A DNA stretch of 9,059 bases, from contig CAZQSS010000035.1 in the NCBI GenBank assembly GCA_964596405.1, positions 1 to 9,059 of the forward strand. The letters are read 5' to 3'. Source of the stretch: CAZQSS01 sp964596405 (lineage in GTDB: Bacteria; Patescibacteriota; Patescibacteriia; Magasanikbacterales; UBA10003). The position numbers were made by a program, and so were the translations under genes. The notes under the pieces are model-generated. The model was not told the origin of the DNA. It made no database searches and was given only the letters and a program-made list of their open reading frames with translations. Below, piece after piece: positions 1 to 6,132 of the stretch (positions within the stretch are counted from its first letter, which is position 1; every line of letters begins with the position of its first letter).

Positions 1-5
1 GGTTT

Positions 6-1055
6 TTAGTTTGCGAGTTCCCAATTAGGATCGGCTTTTATTTTACGCCATGGCGTAAATTTTTTTCTTTGCGCTTGTTTGTAGCCGGCCAGGGCAATCA
101 TGGCGGCGTTGTCCATGCAGTATTTAGAATCCGGAAATAATAGTTTGGCTTTGGAAAATTGAGCTGTAATTTTTTCTGACAGGGTTTCCCGTAATTTTTT
201 ATTAGCGCTTACGCCTCCGCCCACAATAATTGTTTTGGGGTTATATTCTTTAGCCGCGTTTATGGTTTTGCCAGCCAAAACATCAATTATCGCCTGTTCA
301 AAACTGGCGCAAAAATTGGCGTGGTTTACTTTGGGGTTATCGCGCAAGTAATATAACGCGGAAGTTTTTAAGCCGGAGAAACTAAAATCCCAGCCAGAGG
401 CTGGTCCGCCTTTGGCGGAAAAATACTTATTACTCATCATCGGCCTGGGGAAATTTATGGCTTTAGGGTTGCCCTTTACGGCCAGTTTAGAAATTTGCGG
501 TCCGCCCGGGTAGGGGAGGCGCAGAAGTTTAGCTACTTTATCAAAACATTCGCCGGCCGCGTCGTCTTTGGTTTTGCCCAGCAGTTTATACTGCCCTTCT
601 TTTTTTATTAAAATTAATTCCGTATGCCCTCCACTCACAATTAACGCAATAGCTGGATATTTTAATTTATTTGTGATTTGTGATTTGTGATTTGTGATTT
701 TCACAGAGTAGACGTGTCCCTCAATGTGGTTAACCGCTACCAGCGGAATATTCCAAGCATAAGAAAGCGCCTTAGCCGCTTCCACTCCCACAATTAATCC
801 GGTAATAAGTCCTGGTCCGGCTGTCACTGCAATCGCGTCCGGGCGCAAATTGCCCTTTAAAATTTCTTCAATCAACGGCACAATTTTTTCCGCATGCAAC
901 CGGCCGGCAATTTCCGGCACCACCCCGCCGTATTTTTTATGCACGGCGATTTGCGAAGCGGTTTTTTCGTTTAACACAAAACAGCCCTGCTTGGAGCAAT
1001 TCAAGAGGGCCACGGAAGTATCGTCGCAAGAACTTTCAATGCCTAAGATTAACAT
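6..1055 (-). CDS. tsaD: tRNA N6-adenosine threonylcarbamoyltransferase TsaD
   Basis: TsaD transfers the threonylcarbamoyl group from TC-AMP (made by TsaC) to A37 of tRNAs reading ANN codons, giving t6A. In bacteria it works with TsaB and TsaE in the cytoplasm. The 349-residue protein is close to the usual family length and complete. Visible ASKHA-fold signatures are the start MLILGIESSCDDTS, the metal-binding HIEGH (H110, H114), SGGHTE at 141-146, DDAAGECFDKVAKLL near 164-178, FSFSGLKT near 224-231, GGGVSANKKLRE near 289-300 and DNAAMIA at 325-331. The start is fixed by the conserved N-terminus. It lies only four bases after the 3' end of tRNA-Met and has no Shine-Dalgarno sequence, so the gene is probably expressed from the tRNA promoter. 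Residues about 119-130 are an extra loop encoded by a heptamer array. The stop is TAA at 6-8. Confidence 0.97.
   Translation of the reverse strand: MLILGIESSCDDTSVALLNCSKQGCFVLNEKTASQIAVHKKYGGVVPEIAGRLHAEKIVPLIEEILKGNLRPDAIAVTAGPGLITGLIVGVEAAKALSYAWNIPLVAVNHIEGHVYSVKITNHKSQITNKLKYPAIALIVSGGHTELILIKKEGQYKLLGKTKDDAAGECFDKVAKLLRLPYPGGPQISKLAVKGNPKAINFPRPMMSNKYFSAKGGPASGWDFSFSGLKTSALYYLRDNPKVNHANFCASFEQAIIDVLAGKTINAAKEYNPKTIIVGGGVSANKKLRETLSEKITAQFSKAKLLFPDSKYCMDNAAMIALAGYKQAQRKKFTPWRKIKADPNWELAN
670..697. repeat. Four tandem TTTGTGA heptamers inside tsaD
   Basis: Four perfect head-to-tail copies of TTTGTGA (TCACAAA on the coding strand) lie in frame within tsaD. Because 7 is not a multiple of 3, the array passes through all three frames and encodes a seven-residue-period peptide, KITNHKSQITNK. 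It falls between the HIEGH metal motif and the SGGHTE strand, where family members have a variable loop. The array is seen directly; its origin by insertion or slippage is inferred. Confidence 0.9.
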
Positions 1056-1059
1056 ATTG

Positions 1060-1133
1060 TGACAGGGGGGAGAATCGAACTCCCGACCTTAGGGTTATGA
1101 ATCCTACGCTCTCACCAGCTGAGCTACCCTGCC
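1060..1133 (-). tRNA. tRNA-Met (CAU), elongator type
   Basis: Read on the minus strand, the sequence folds as a full cloverleaf of 74 nt. The acceptor is GGCAGGG/CCCTGTC with one G-T pair, the D stem is GCTC/GAGC, the anticodon loop is TTCATAA (anticodon CAT), and the T arm is GGGAG-TTCGATT-CTCCC with discriminator A. G1-C72 pairs, and the anticodon stem lacks the three G-C pairs of initiators, so it is an elongator. Overall it resembles elongator tRNA-Met of Gram-positive bacteria, but a tRNA-Ile with lysidine at C34 cannot be fully excluded. A37 is present, as expected for t6A. The pair 31-39 is an A-C mismatch. No CCA is encoded (CAAT follows the discriminator), so CCA must be added enzymatically. 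Confidence 0.93.
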
Positions 1134-1144
1134 TAACAGAAATA

Positions 1145-1173
1145 ATCATAGCGAAAAATACCAAAAAAGTCAA
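1145..1173 (-). promoter_or_regulatory. Promoter of the tRNA-Met/tsaD transcript
   Basis: On the minus strand TTGACT (1168-1173) and TATGAT (1145-1150) are separated by exactly 17 bases, a good sigma-70-type promoter. Its -10 box ends 11 bases before the tRNA, so transcription starts only a few bases upstream of the mature 5' end. No separate promoter is visible for tsaD. Confidence 0.8.
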
Positions 1174-1188
1174 TTTTGCCTGAAGGAA

Positions 1189-1217
1189 TGACAGTCGGAA
1201 GTGTTTTATGGTATAAT
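1189..1217 (+). promoter_or_regulatory. Promoter of the three-gene surface-protein operon
   Basis: A perfect TATAAT (1212-1217) is preceded by TG one base upstream (extended -10) and by TGACAG (1189-1194) at 17 bases, or ATGACA (1188-1193) at 18 bases. It is divergent from the tRNA-Met promoter. The predicted start is near 1224, giving a leader of about 65 nt that contains two hairpins. Confidence 0.75.
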
Positions 1218-1234
1218 AGTTTTAGTCTAATTTT

Positions 1235-1273
1235 TCCCGACGCTTCGGTCGGGATCCCGACTTTACGTCGGGA
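1235..1273 (+). repeat. Tandem twin hairpins in the operon leader
   Basis: Two abutting inverted repeats have identical arms: TCCCGAC(1235-1241)/GTCGGGA(1248-1254) with a 6-nt loop, and TCCCGAC(1255-1261)/GTCGGGA(1267-1273) with a 5-nt loop. Every left arm can pair with every right arm, so a single long alternative hairpin is also possible. The pair lies between the promoter and the start codon at 1289, about 15 bases from it. The last 15 bases before that codon show no Shine-Dalgarno sequence. Neither hairpin is followed by a T-run, so this is not an evident terminator. Confidence 0.85.
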
Positions 1274-1288
1274 TAACTCTTTATTCCT

Positions 1289-1924
1289 ATGGACAAGAAA
1301 ACCAAGACAATCATAGTTGTGGTGCTATCCGTAGTGGTGGTCGGCGGGGCATTTTATGGCTTTAGACGCTGGCAACAACAGCGTTTGGTTAATCAATATC
1401 TTAAAGGGATATATGGCACGGATGCCGGCGGTTTGCTGGGAAAATTAACCGGTGGCAGTGGCGGTATCTCCAATCAGGTGGCGCAAGAAATTGCCAAAGA
1501 AATGGCTAAAGAGGAAGCGCAACAAAAGGTGGACGAAGTTAAAGAGGCGGCCAAAACCCCGGAAGACAGATACAACGAAATCCAAGAAACGGTTGCTATA
1601 GGCACAGTCGTGCCTATTTTGAATAGCGAGATTAAGCCCATTATAGAAAAGGTTTTTGGCAAGGCAAAAATGGTGATGTATAGTGGTGGTTATGCCGGAA
1701 CCGAGAATTCGTTTTTGACCTCTTTTAAAGTGCCGCGCGTAATTAAGGCGCAAGATTTGGGAAGTTTAGCCCAGGAACTTACCGGTAAGGGTTATAAGGT
1801 TGTGAGCAATACCGCGGACACTAATAGCGGTACGGTGATGATGGAAAAAGAAGGGGTATATCTTTCCTTTTCTTATGAAGGCTCCGACAGCCAGGAAATA
1901 GGATTGATGTATGTAAAGCAGTAA
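1289..1924 (+). CDS. Membrane-anchored hypothetical protein, first gene of the surface operon
   Basis: I recognise no named family. The 211-residue protein starts MDKKTKTIIVVV and has one strongly hydrophobic N-terminal segment (about residues 7-24) followed by RRWQQQR. This suggests a signal anchor with the rest outside the cell. A glycine-rich stretch follows (about 47-60), then a charged, probably helical and partly coiled-coil region (about 62-100). The C-terminal domain (about 105-211) contains KGYKVV at 167-172 and MMEKEGVYLSFSYEG near 184-198. Its pattern recurs in both downstream genes, which suggests one module used three times. It is the first gene after the promoter, with 24 bases before the next gene. 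The start is chosen because it gives a normal positively charged anchor; no RBS is visible. Function is unknown. Confidence 0.85.
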   Translation: MDKKTKTIIVVVLSVVVVGGAFYGFRRWQQQRLVNQYLKGIYGTDAGGLLGKLTGGSGGISNQVAQEIAKEMAKEEAQQKVDEVKEAAKTPEDRYNEIQETVAIGTVVPILNSEIKPIIEKVFGKAKMVMYSGGYAGTENSFLTSFKVPRVIKAQDLGSLAQELTGKGYKVVSNTADTNSGTVMMEKEGVYLSFSYEGSDSQEIGLMYVKQ

Positions 1925-1948
1925 GAATAAAAAATAAAAATAATTTCC

Positions 1949-4144
1949 ATGGTAAAAATCCCTTTTTTTCTTAGGAATAGTTGGAAAATTTTATGGTCGG
2001 TTGTTTTAGCGGCCGGCTGTTTTGTTATAGTTTTTATTAGTTTTTTCTTTATAAAACTTCATTACTTGTTTGATTGGTCAACGGGTTTTGATCCGGTTCG
2101 GGCGGAAAATAACAGTTATTTAATTTCTAATACCAGTCTCGGTTCCAACTGCGCCAATGGGGCGGAAACCAGCCTCATACTTAGCACCGCCTTTATCAAA
2201 ACCTACCACCTGCGCGACACGACCGACGGTTATGGCGTTTCTACCGCCAAAGATGGCGGTTATTTGGTGCTAGGCGATACCATCGCCGGCGGGGGCATGG
2301 CGGCGCCTTTTCCTTATGTTGTTAAAACTGACGCTAAAGGCGGTAAAATGTGGAGTAAAGACTTTAGCAGCCAAAGCTCGGCGCTCGGCGCCCTCAGTTC
2401 CAGGCATCTTGGACGTTTGGCGGTGGAGACCACCGACGGAAATTTTGTTACGGCGATTGATGTTTTGGATTTTGTTGACGAAAATTTAAAAGAATTTTAT
2501 GGCGATGTTTTAGTCACAAAATTAAACAAAAATGGCGCGCAACTCTGGTCGTTAATGCTCGGCGACCACAGCATTGATCGACCGCGGCAAATTTGGGCCT
2601 TGCCCGAGGGCGGGGTGATGCTTTTGGCCCGTTTTCTTAAGACCGGTTACGGCAGTGAGATAACCGATGGCGTGCCCGAATACAGCGTCTTTATTAAAAT
2701 AGACAAAAATGGAAAAGCGCAAACTTCCCAAAAAATGGACTGGAATGCCATAAGCACGGAACGTTTAGCGGACGGAAGTTTTATTGTTTTAGCGGAGATT
2801 GCCGTAGCCCAGCCGGAACAGCCGCAAAATATTTTAGGGCCGGAAGTAGTATTGCATGCTTTGCCGACGATGATAAAATTGGACAGTAATTTGAAGGTAG
2901 TTTGGGCCAAGAGCCTGGAAATGATTCCCACGGAGTTGAATACCCCGGCTAGTTATTCTAGTACCAGTTTGACCATGGGAAAAACCGTCATCCGTTTGGC
3001 CGGCGGTGATTTTCGGGTGGTGCAAGCGGCGCCCGATGGTGGTTTTATCGCTTTTGGTTATAATAATTTAATGCTTACTCAAGGCATCTCCTCCGGAGGC
3101 AGACTTGATGTTTCTAGCGCTGATGTCACTCTGCGTCCGTTTGCGGCGGTTAAAGTTGACGCGAACGGTAATTATGTGTGGAATAAAAAACTTACCATCA
3201 ATTTGGTTTCCGGCGGCGATGCCAACGATTTTCATGTGGCGAGAACCACCGATGGTAATTTTGTTATTATGAAAGATGTGGTTTATGACAGCACGTTTGC
3301 CTCGGCGGTAAATATCGGACTCATTAAAACCGACGCTGATTTTAATCCGATGTGGGTAAAGCAATATAGCGTGGAACGCGAGGTGTCGGGCTATGGCCTG
3401 CAGCCAACAAGCGATAAAGGCGTGGTGGTTGTTGGCAGTATGTTAACGACCAAGATGCGCTACGTGATGGGAACATTGGAACCGTATACGGAAGCGGCTT
3501 TAATAAAAGTGGACGCGAACGGCGAAGCGAACGGTTGCGTTTCGGTTACCGCTCATTCGGGCGCGACGTTGGAAGACCAAAGCAGTTATTTGGTGATGCA
3601 AAACATGAAGGTATCCGGGCCGGAAAATTTGAAATTGAAAATAAATAAAAAAGTAAAAGAAAAAGTGGCGAATGCCAAGAGCGTGGCGCGGGATATTTGT
3701 AAATATAACAAATTAAGCGTGGCGCCAGATTGTTCGCTATTGACTTCTTCCGGCGGTTCTACGCCGACAGCGCCCGGGCAAACAATAACGCCACCCGCGG
3801 CCAAAACCTGGGCGGCGATAAATTATGAAAATACCAAAGAGGTCGCGGTAGAAGGATATAAAAATACTTCAGCGCACGCCGAACTACTTCCTGTTTTAAA
3901 TCAAATATATAATAGTCAGGTTAAGATAAAGGACAGCATGAAGAGCATGTGGCTCGCCTATGTTTTTCCGCGTCCGGCCACGCGCGCGGATGTGGAGACA
4001 GTGCAGAGATTTTATGAAGGATTAGGTTATAAAATTACCGATTCCACCGGCGGGGATTTGTGGGTTTCCAAAATCGGCTTGACCATGCACCTCACTTTTT
4101 CCATTAATAATTCCATGCTAGGAAAATTGGAAATAATGTTTTAA
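1949..4144 (+). CDS. Anchored extracellular beta-propeller protein with C-terminal GYK domain
   Basis: A 731-residue protein with an N-terminal hydrophobic segment (about 13-36) that probably anchors it in the membrane. Residues about 95-530 hold seven degenerate repeats of the form (S/T)xDGGYxVxG...xxxKxDxNGxxxWxK. Clear copies include KDGGYLVLGD (101-110) with VVKTDAKGGKMWSK, TTDGNFVTAI (161-170), PDGGFIAFG (362-370) with VKVDANGNYVWNK, and IKVDANG (519-525). Known proteins with such repeats fold as beta-propellers, so seven blades are inferred. A Ser/Thr/Pro-rich linker (about 600-620) leads to a C-terminal domain (about 644-731) with LGYKIT, which matches the neighbouring proteins. Cysteines at 68, 530, 584 and 595 could form disulfides. 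The ligand is unknown. The next gene starts two bases after the stop, which suggests translational coupling. Confidence 0.88.
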   Translation: MVKIPFFLRNSWKILWSVVLAAGCFVIVFISFFFIKLHYLFDWSTGFDPVRAENNSYLISNTSLGSNCANGAETSLILSTAFIKTYHLRDTTDGYGVSTAKDGGYLVLGDTIAGGGMAAPFPYVVKTDAKGGKMWSKDFSSQSSALGALSSRHLGRLAVETTDGNFVTAIDVLDFVDENLKEFYGDVLVTKLNKNGAQLWSLMLGDHSIDRPRQIWALPEGGVMLLARFLKTGYGSEITDGVPEYSVFIKIDKNGKAQTSQKMDWNAISTERLADGSFIVLAEIAVAQPEQPQNILGPEVVLHALPTMIKLDSNLKVVWAKSLEMIPTELNTPASYSSTSLTMGKTVIRLAGGDFRVVQAAPDGGFIAFGYNNLMLTQGISSGGRLDVSSADVTLRPFAAVKVDANGNYVWNKKLTINLVSGGDANDFHVARTTDGNFVIMKDVVYDSTFASAVNIGLIKTDADFNPMWVKQYSVEREVSGYGLQPTSDKGVVVVGSMLTTKMRYVMGTLEPYTEAALIKVDANGEANGCVSVTAHSGATLEDQSSYLVMQNMKVSGPENLKLKINKKVKEKVANAKSVARDICKYNKLSVAPDCSLLTSSGGSTPTAPGQTITPPAAKTWAAINYENTKEVAVEGYKNTSAHAELLPVLNQIYNSQVKIKDSMKSMWLAYVFPRPATRADVETVQRFYEGLGYKITDSTGGDLWVSKIGLTMHLTFSINNSMLGKLEIMF

Positions 4145-4146
4145 TT

Positions 4147-4824
4147 ATGAACAAAAAAATTTTTGGCATCGCGTTTATTTTAACGGGTGTTTTGGTTTTT
4201 ACAGGCGTTGGTTGCGTTAATAAAAGTCCGGCTGATGCTCAAAAACAAACCAAAGTCAATCCAACAACAAATGCCAATTTTTTAATTGCCAATTCAACAG
4301 ATGTCTGTAATTTGGCTACAGAAACAGAAGCGCCTAACGCGCAGGCGAAAGAATTAAAATCAATTTTTAACGAGGCCGGCGGCGAGATGAAATTTATCAT
4401 TAATATTCCGCAAGATTCTCAAACCGGAGACACATTTGTTTATGTTTTGAAAAATAAACCAACAACGAAGAAATTGGAAAGCGCCTTTAAAAAACATGGC
4501 TATAAAATAGTCATGTCAGGCGATATGATGATAGTCACAAAGGGCCTGCTTAATTTTAGCATTAGCTTGACCGATAAAGGGGAGTGTCAGCAGGTTGTCA
4601 TCATGACATCGGAAGAACCGTTTAAATTGGGCGGAGCGGTAACAACAGGAGAGTGTAAAAAAATGTTGGAGATAGCTCGTCTGGCCGACTATTATAAAAA
4701 TGATATGTACACTTCGTGGTCAAATGCCATCAAATTATATAATTATTGGTATATGCTGGCGGCAAAATATGGCGTGGCAAAAGAGGTCATCGCGAAAACT
4801 TGCCGGGAAAAACTTGGGATTTAA
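4147..4824 (+). CDS. Putative lipoprotein with GYK domain, third gene of the surface operon
   Basis: No named family is recognised. The 225-residue protein opens with MNKKIFGIAF and a hydrophobic stretch ending TGVGC at Cys23, a plausible though non-ideal lipobox (Gly at -3). It is therefore probably a lipid-anchored, exported protein. A polar, Asn/Thr/Gln-rich spacer (about 25-50) precedes the domain at about 62-154 with HGYKIV (117-122) and MMIVTKGLLNFSISL (127-141). This parallels the C-termini of the two upstream proteins. The last 60 residues are predicted helical, with Trp/Tyr-rich LYNYWYMLAAKYG. Cysteines at 54, 147, 170 and 219 may be disulfide-bonded. It starts two bases after the upstream stop codon. 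It could instead be a plain signal-anchored protein if Cys23 is not processed. Confidence 0.83.
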   Translation: MNKKIFGIAFILTGVLVFTGVGCVNKSPADAQKQTKVNPTTNANFLIANSTDVCNLATETEAPNAQAKELKSIFNEAGGEMKFIINIPQDSQTGDTFVYVLKNKPTTKKLESAFKKHGYKIVMSGDMMIVTKGLLNFSISLTDKGECQQVVIMTSEEPFKLGGAVTTGECKKMLEIARLADYYKNDMYTSWSNAIKLYNYWYMLAAKYGVAKEVIAKTCREKLGI

Positions 4825-4865
4825 CGAGGAAGCGGAGTGGTGAGAGATGACAGTTTTGGTGTCTA

Positions 4866-5900
4866 CTATTTATTCCTCAGCACATAATACGTTGCCTTCC
4901 CTTTGCCTTGTTTTTCAATGAGCCCCAGCTCGATTAATTTTTTAAAGTCTAAATTTCGTGTTGGTCGAGCACGCTTGGTAAGTTTGGCGTAATCGCTACC
5001 TTTAATAAAACCATGTTGCTTAATGTGACCAAGTATTATTTGGTGGTATTGTTGTAAAATGTTTGCCGGAGTCCCGCTTGATTTAACAAGCTCGTCACCA
5101 ACACGCAGTAATTCATCAATAATGCCATCAGTAAAATATTCAAGCCAGGAGGTGAAATCTATTGAATTAATTAGGTCGTAATAATTTCCGATAAGACCAA
5201 CATTCTGAAAATACTTGGTAACATTTTGATTGTAATAGTTCTCAAAACTAAAGAGATTAAAGGTGTTGAGTCCCATGCCAGCAAGTAAAACTTTTGTGGT
5301 TAGCCGAGCGGTTCGGCCATTGCCATCGACAAAAGGATGAATAATGACAAATTGCTTATGGAAAATACCAGCGATAATCAACGAATCAAGTTTGGTTTTA
5401 TTTTCATTCACATACTGTAAAAGTTCGTCCACCAACCCGGGAATGTCTTTATGATCCGGAGGGAAATAAATGGGCTGCCGTGTTTGCGGATTGTTGACAA
5501 ATACAGGCTCTTGTCGAAGTTTGCCAGAACGAAATTCATGAATAAGTCCATCCGTTACGGTTCTTTGAATTGATAAAATAAGATCTAAATCAAAATGAGT
5601 ATCGTCCTGTTTGGTTCGAGTGTTGAGGATAACAAGAGCCTGGTTGTAATTGAGCACCTCTTTTTCACTGTCCCTTACATGTTCTGGAGCATGTTTGAGA
5701 ATCTTTTTCACCTCGGTAAGTGGTAGTGGGTTGCCTTCAATGCTTGTGGAGGAATGAGCGGAAACGCCCCTCGCTTTTCGTTCAAAATCAAGTAAAATAA
5801 CTTCTGAAAAATGTTTACTGTTCAGTTCCGTGACCAGAGCAGTTACGCGCTTTATATTAGCAAGCAGTGTAGGAGTTATTGTGTAGTTAGGCTGGAACAT
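4866..5900 (-). CDS. Fic-family protein adenylyltransferase (class II) with C-terminal winged helix
   Basis: Fic enzymes usually transfer AMP from ATP to a hydroxyl of a target protein. The 344-residue protein carries an intact core HPFVDGNGRTAR at 178-189, with catalytic His178 and the anion-binding GNGR; the acidic position is Asp182. Residues 51-56 (STSIEG) match the inhibitory helix motif [S/T]xxxE[G/N]. With that motif N-terminal to the Fic core, this is a class II, self-inhibited Fic, with Glu55 expected to block ATP. The C-terminal 65 residues look like a winged helix-turn-helix. No antitoxin gene lies beside it, in keeping with intramolecular inhibition. The target protein is unknown. 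It is convergent with the surface operon and has its own strong promoter. The gene reads more AT-rich than rny, so acquisition by transfer is possible. No Shine-Dalgarno sequence is seen before the ATG at 5898-5900. Confidence 0.93.
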   Translation of the reverse strand: MFQPNYTITPTLLANIKRVTALVTELNSKHFSEVILLDFERKARGVSAHSSTSIEGNPLPLTEVKKILKHAPEHVRDSEKEVLNYNQALVILNTRTKQDDTHFDLDLILSIQRTVTDGLIHEFRSGKLRQEPVFVNNPQTRQPIYFPPDHKDIPGLVDELLQYVNENKTKLDSLIIAGIFHKQFVIIHPFVDGNGRTARLTTKVLLAGMGLNTFNLFSFENYYNQNVTKYFQNVGLIGNYYDLINSIDFTSWLEYFTDGIIDELLRVGDELVKSSGTPANILQQYHQIILGHIKQHGFIKGSDYAKLTKRARPTRNLDFKKLIELGLIEKQGKGKATYYVLRNK

Positions 5901-5919
5901 ATAATAAAATCTGAGCTAA

Positions 5920-5952
5920 ATTATAGACGTATTATAGACGAATATTAGACGA
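5920..5952. repeat. Three 11-bp direct repeats over the fic promoter
   Basis: Three contiguous 11-mers, ATTATAGACGT, ATTATAGACGA and ATATTAGACGA, lie at 5920-5930, 5931-5941 and 5942-5952. Read on the minus strand they cover the spacer, the -10 box and the predicted start of fic transcription. The spacing is close to one helical turn, so a protein could bind all three on one face. Such iterons suggest an operator; the binder is not known. Confidence 0.88.
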
Positions 5953-5959
5953 TTGTCAA
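5931..5959 (-). promoter_or_regulatory. Consensus promoter of the fic gene
   Basis: On the minus strand a perfect TTGACA (5954-5959) and a perfect TATAAT (5931-5936) are separated by 17 bases, an exact sigma-70 consensus. A second TATAAT lies 11 bases downstream at 5920-5925, created by the repeat. The predicted start is near 5924, leaving a leader of about 25 nt. Confidence 0.85.
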
Positions 5960-5986
5960 GATATAATTTTTGCACTAAACATAAAC

Positions 5987-6021
5987 AAAAAACGAGACTT
6001 CGTTGATGCAAAATCCCGTTT
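5987..6021 (-). terminator. Intrinsic terminator of tRNA-Glu
   Basis: Just downstream of the tRNA on the minus strand, an 8-bp stem (6014-6021 with 5990-5997, including one G-T pair) encloses a 16-nt loop. It is followed by a T-run that is the complement of A5987-5992. This marks tRNA-Glu as a separate transcript from fic. Confidence 0.7.
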
Positions 6022-6023
6022 AG

Positions 6024-6095
6024 TAGCCCCAACGAGAATCGAACTCGTATTACCTCATTGAAAGCGAGGTGTCCTGACCATTAGACGATGGGGCC
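6024..6095 (-). tRNA. tRNA-Glu (UUC)
   Basis: The minus-strand sequence folds as a 72-nt cloverleaf. The acceptor is GGCCCCA/TGGGGCT, the D stem GTCT/GGAC, the anticodon arm CCTCG-CTTTCAA-TGAGG with anticodon TTC, and the T arm ACGAG-TTCGATT-CTCGT with discriminator A. The D-arm sequence resembles other bacterial tRNA-Glu. The first acceptor pair is G1-U72 rather than G-C. After the discriminator comes CTA, so CCA is not encoded. The gene has its own promoter and terminator. Confidence 0.95.
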
Positions 6096-6104
6096 AAGTG
6101 AAAA

Positions 6105-6132
6105 TTTCAAAATCCAAATTCCAAATGTCAAA
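6105..6132. repeat. Degenerate 7-bp array in the tRNA-Glu leader
   Basis: Consecutive heptamers TTTCAAA, ATCCAAA, TTCCAAA and TGTCAAA share an NNYCAAA-like core with strict 7-bp spacing, then decay into AT-rich sequence up to about 6153. The array lies between the predicted tRNA-Glu start site and the tRNA, so it is transcribed as part of the 5' leader and removed on maturation. It resembles the coding arrays in tsaD and truB in unit length and composition. Confidence 0.7.

Noticed and set aside
670..697. CRISPR-like array
   Set aside because: Units are 7 bp with no spacers, in a coding region, and no cas genes are present.
850..1062. Plus-strand open frame antisense to tsaD
   Set aside because: It is the shadow of a conserved gene and lacks any recognisable features.
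4845..4864. Bidirectional terminator between the surface operon and fic
   Set aside because: Only a 4-bp GACA/TGTC stem is present and no T-run in either direction. No convincing terminator is visible in this 41-bp gap.
4866..6095. Fic gene as an integrated element at the tRNA-Glu gene with att repeats
   Set aside because: No copy of the tRNA 3' end was found at the other side of fic and no integrase gene is present; the tRNA and its terminator are intact.
6126..6131. TTGACA within the heptamer array as -35 box of tRNA-Glu
   Set aside because: The hexamer 17 bases downstream is GAAATT, a poor -10. The TTGACT/TATTAT pair upstream is far better.
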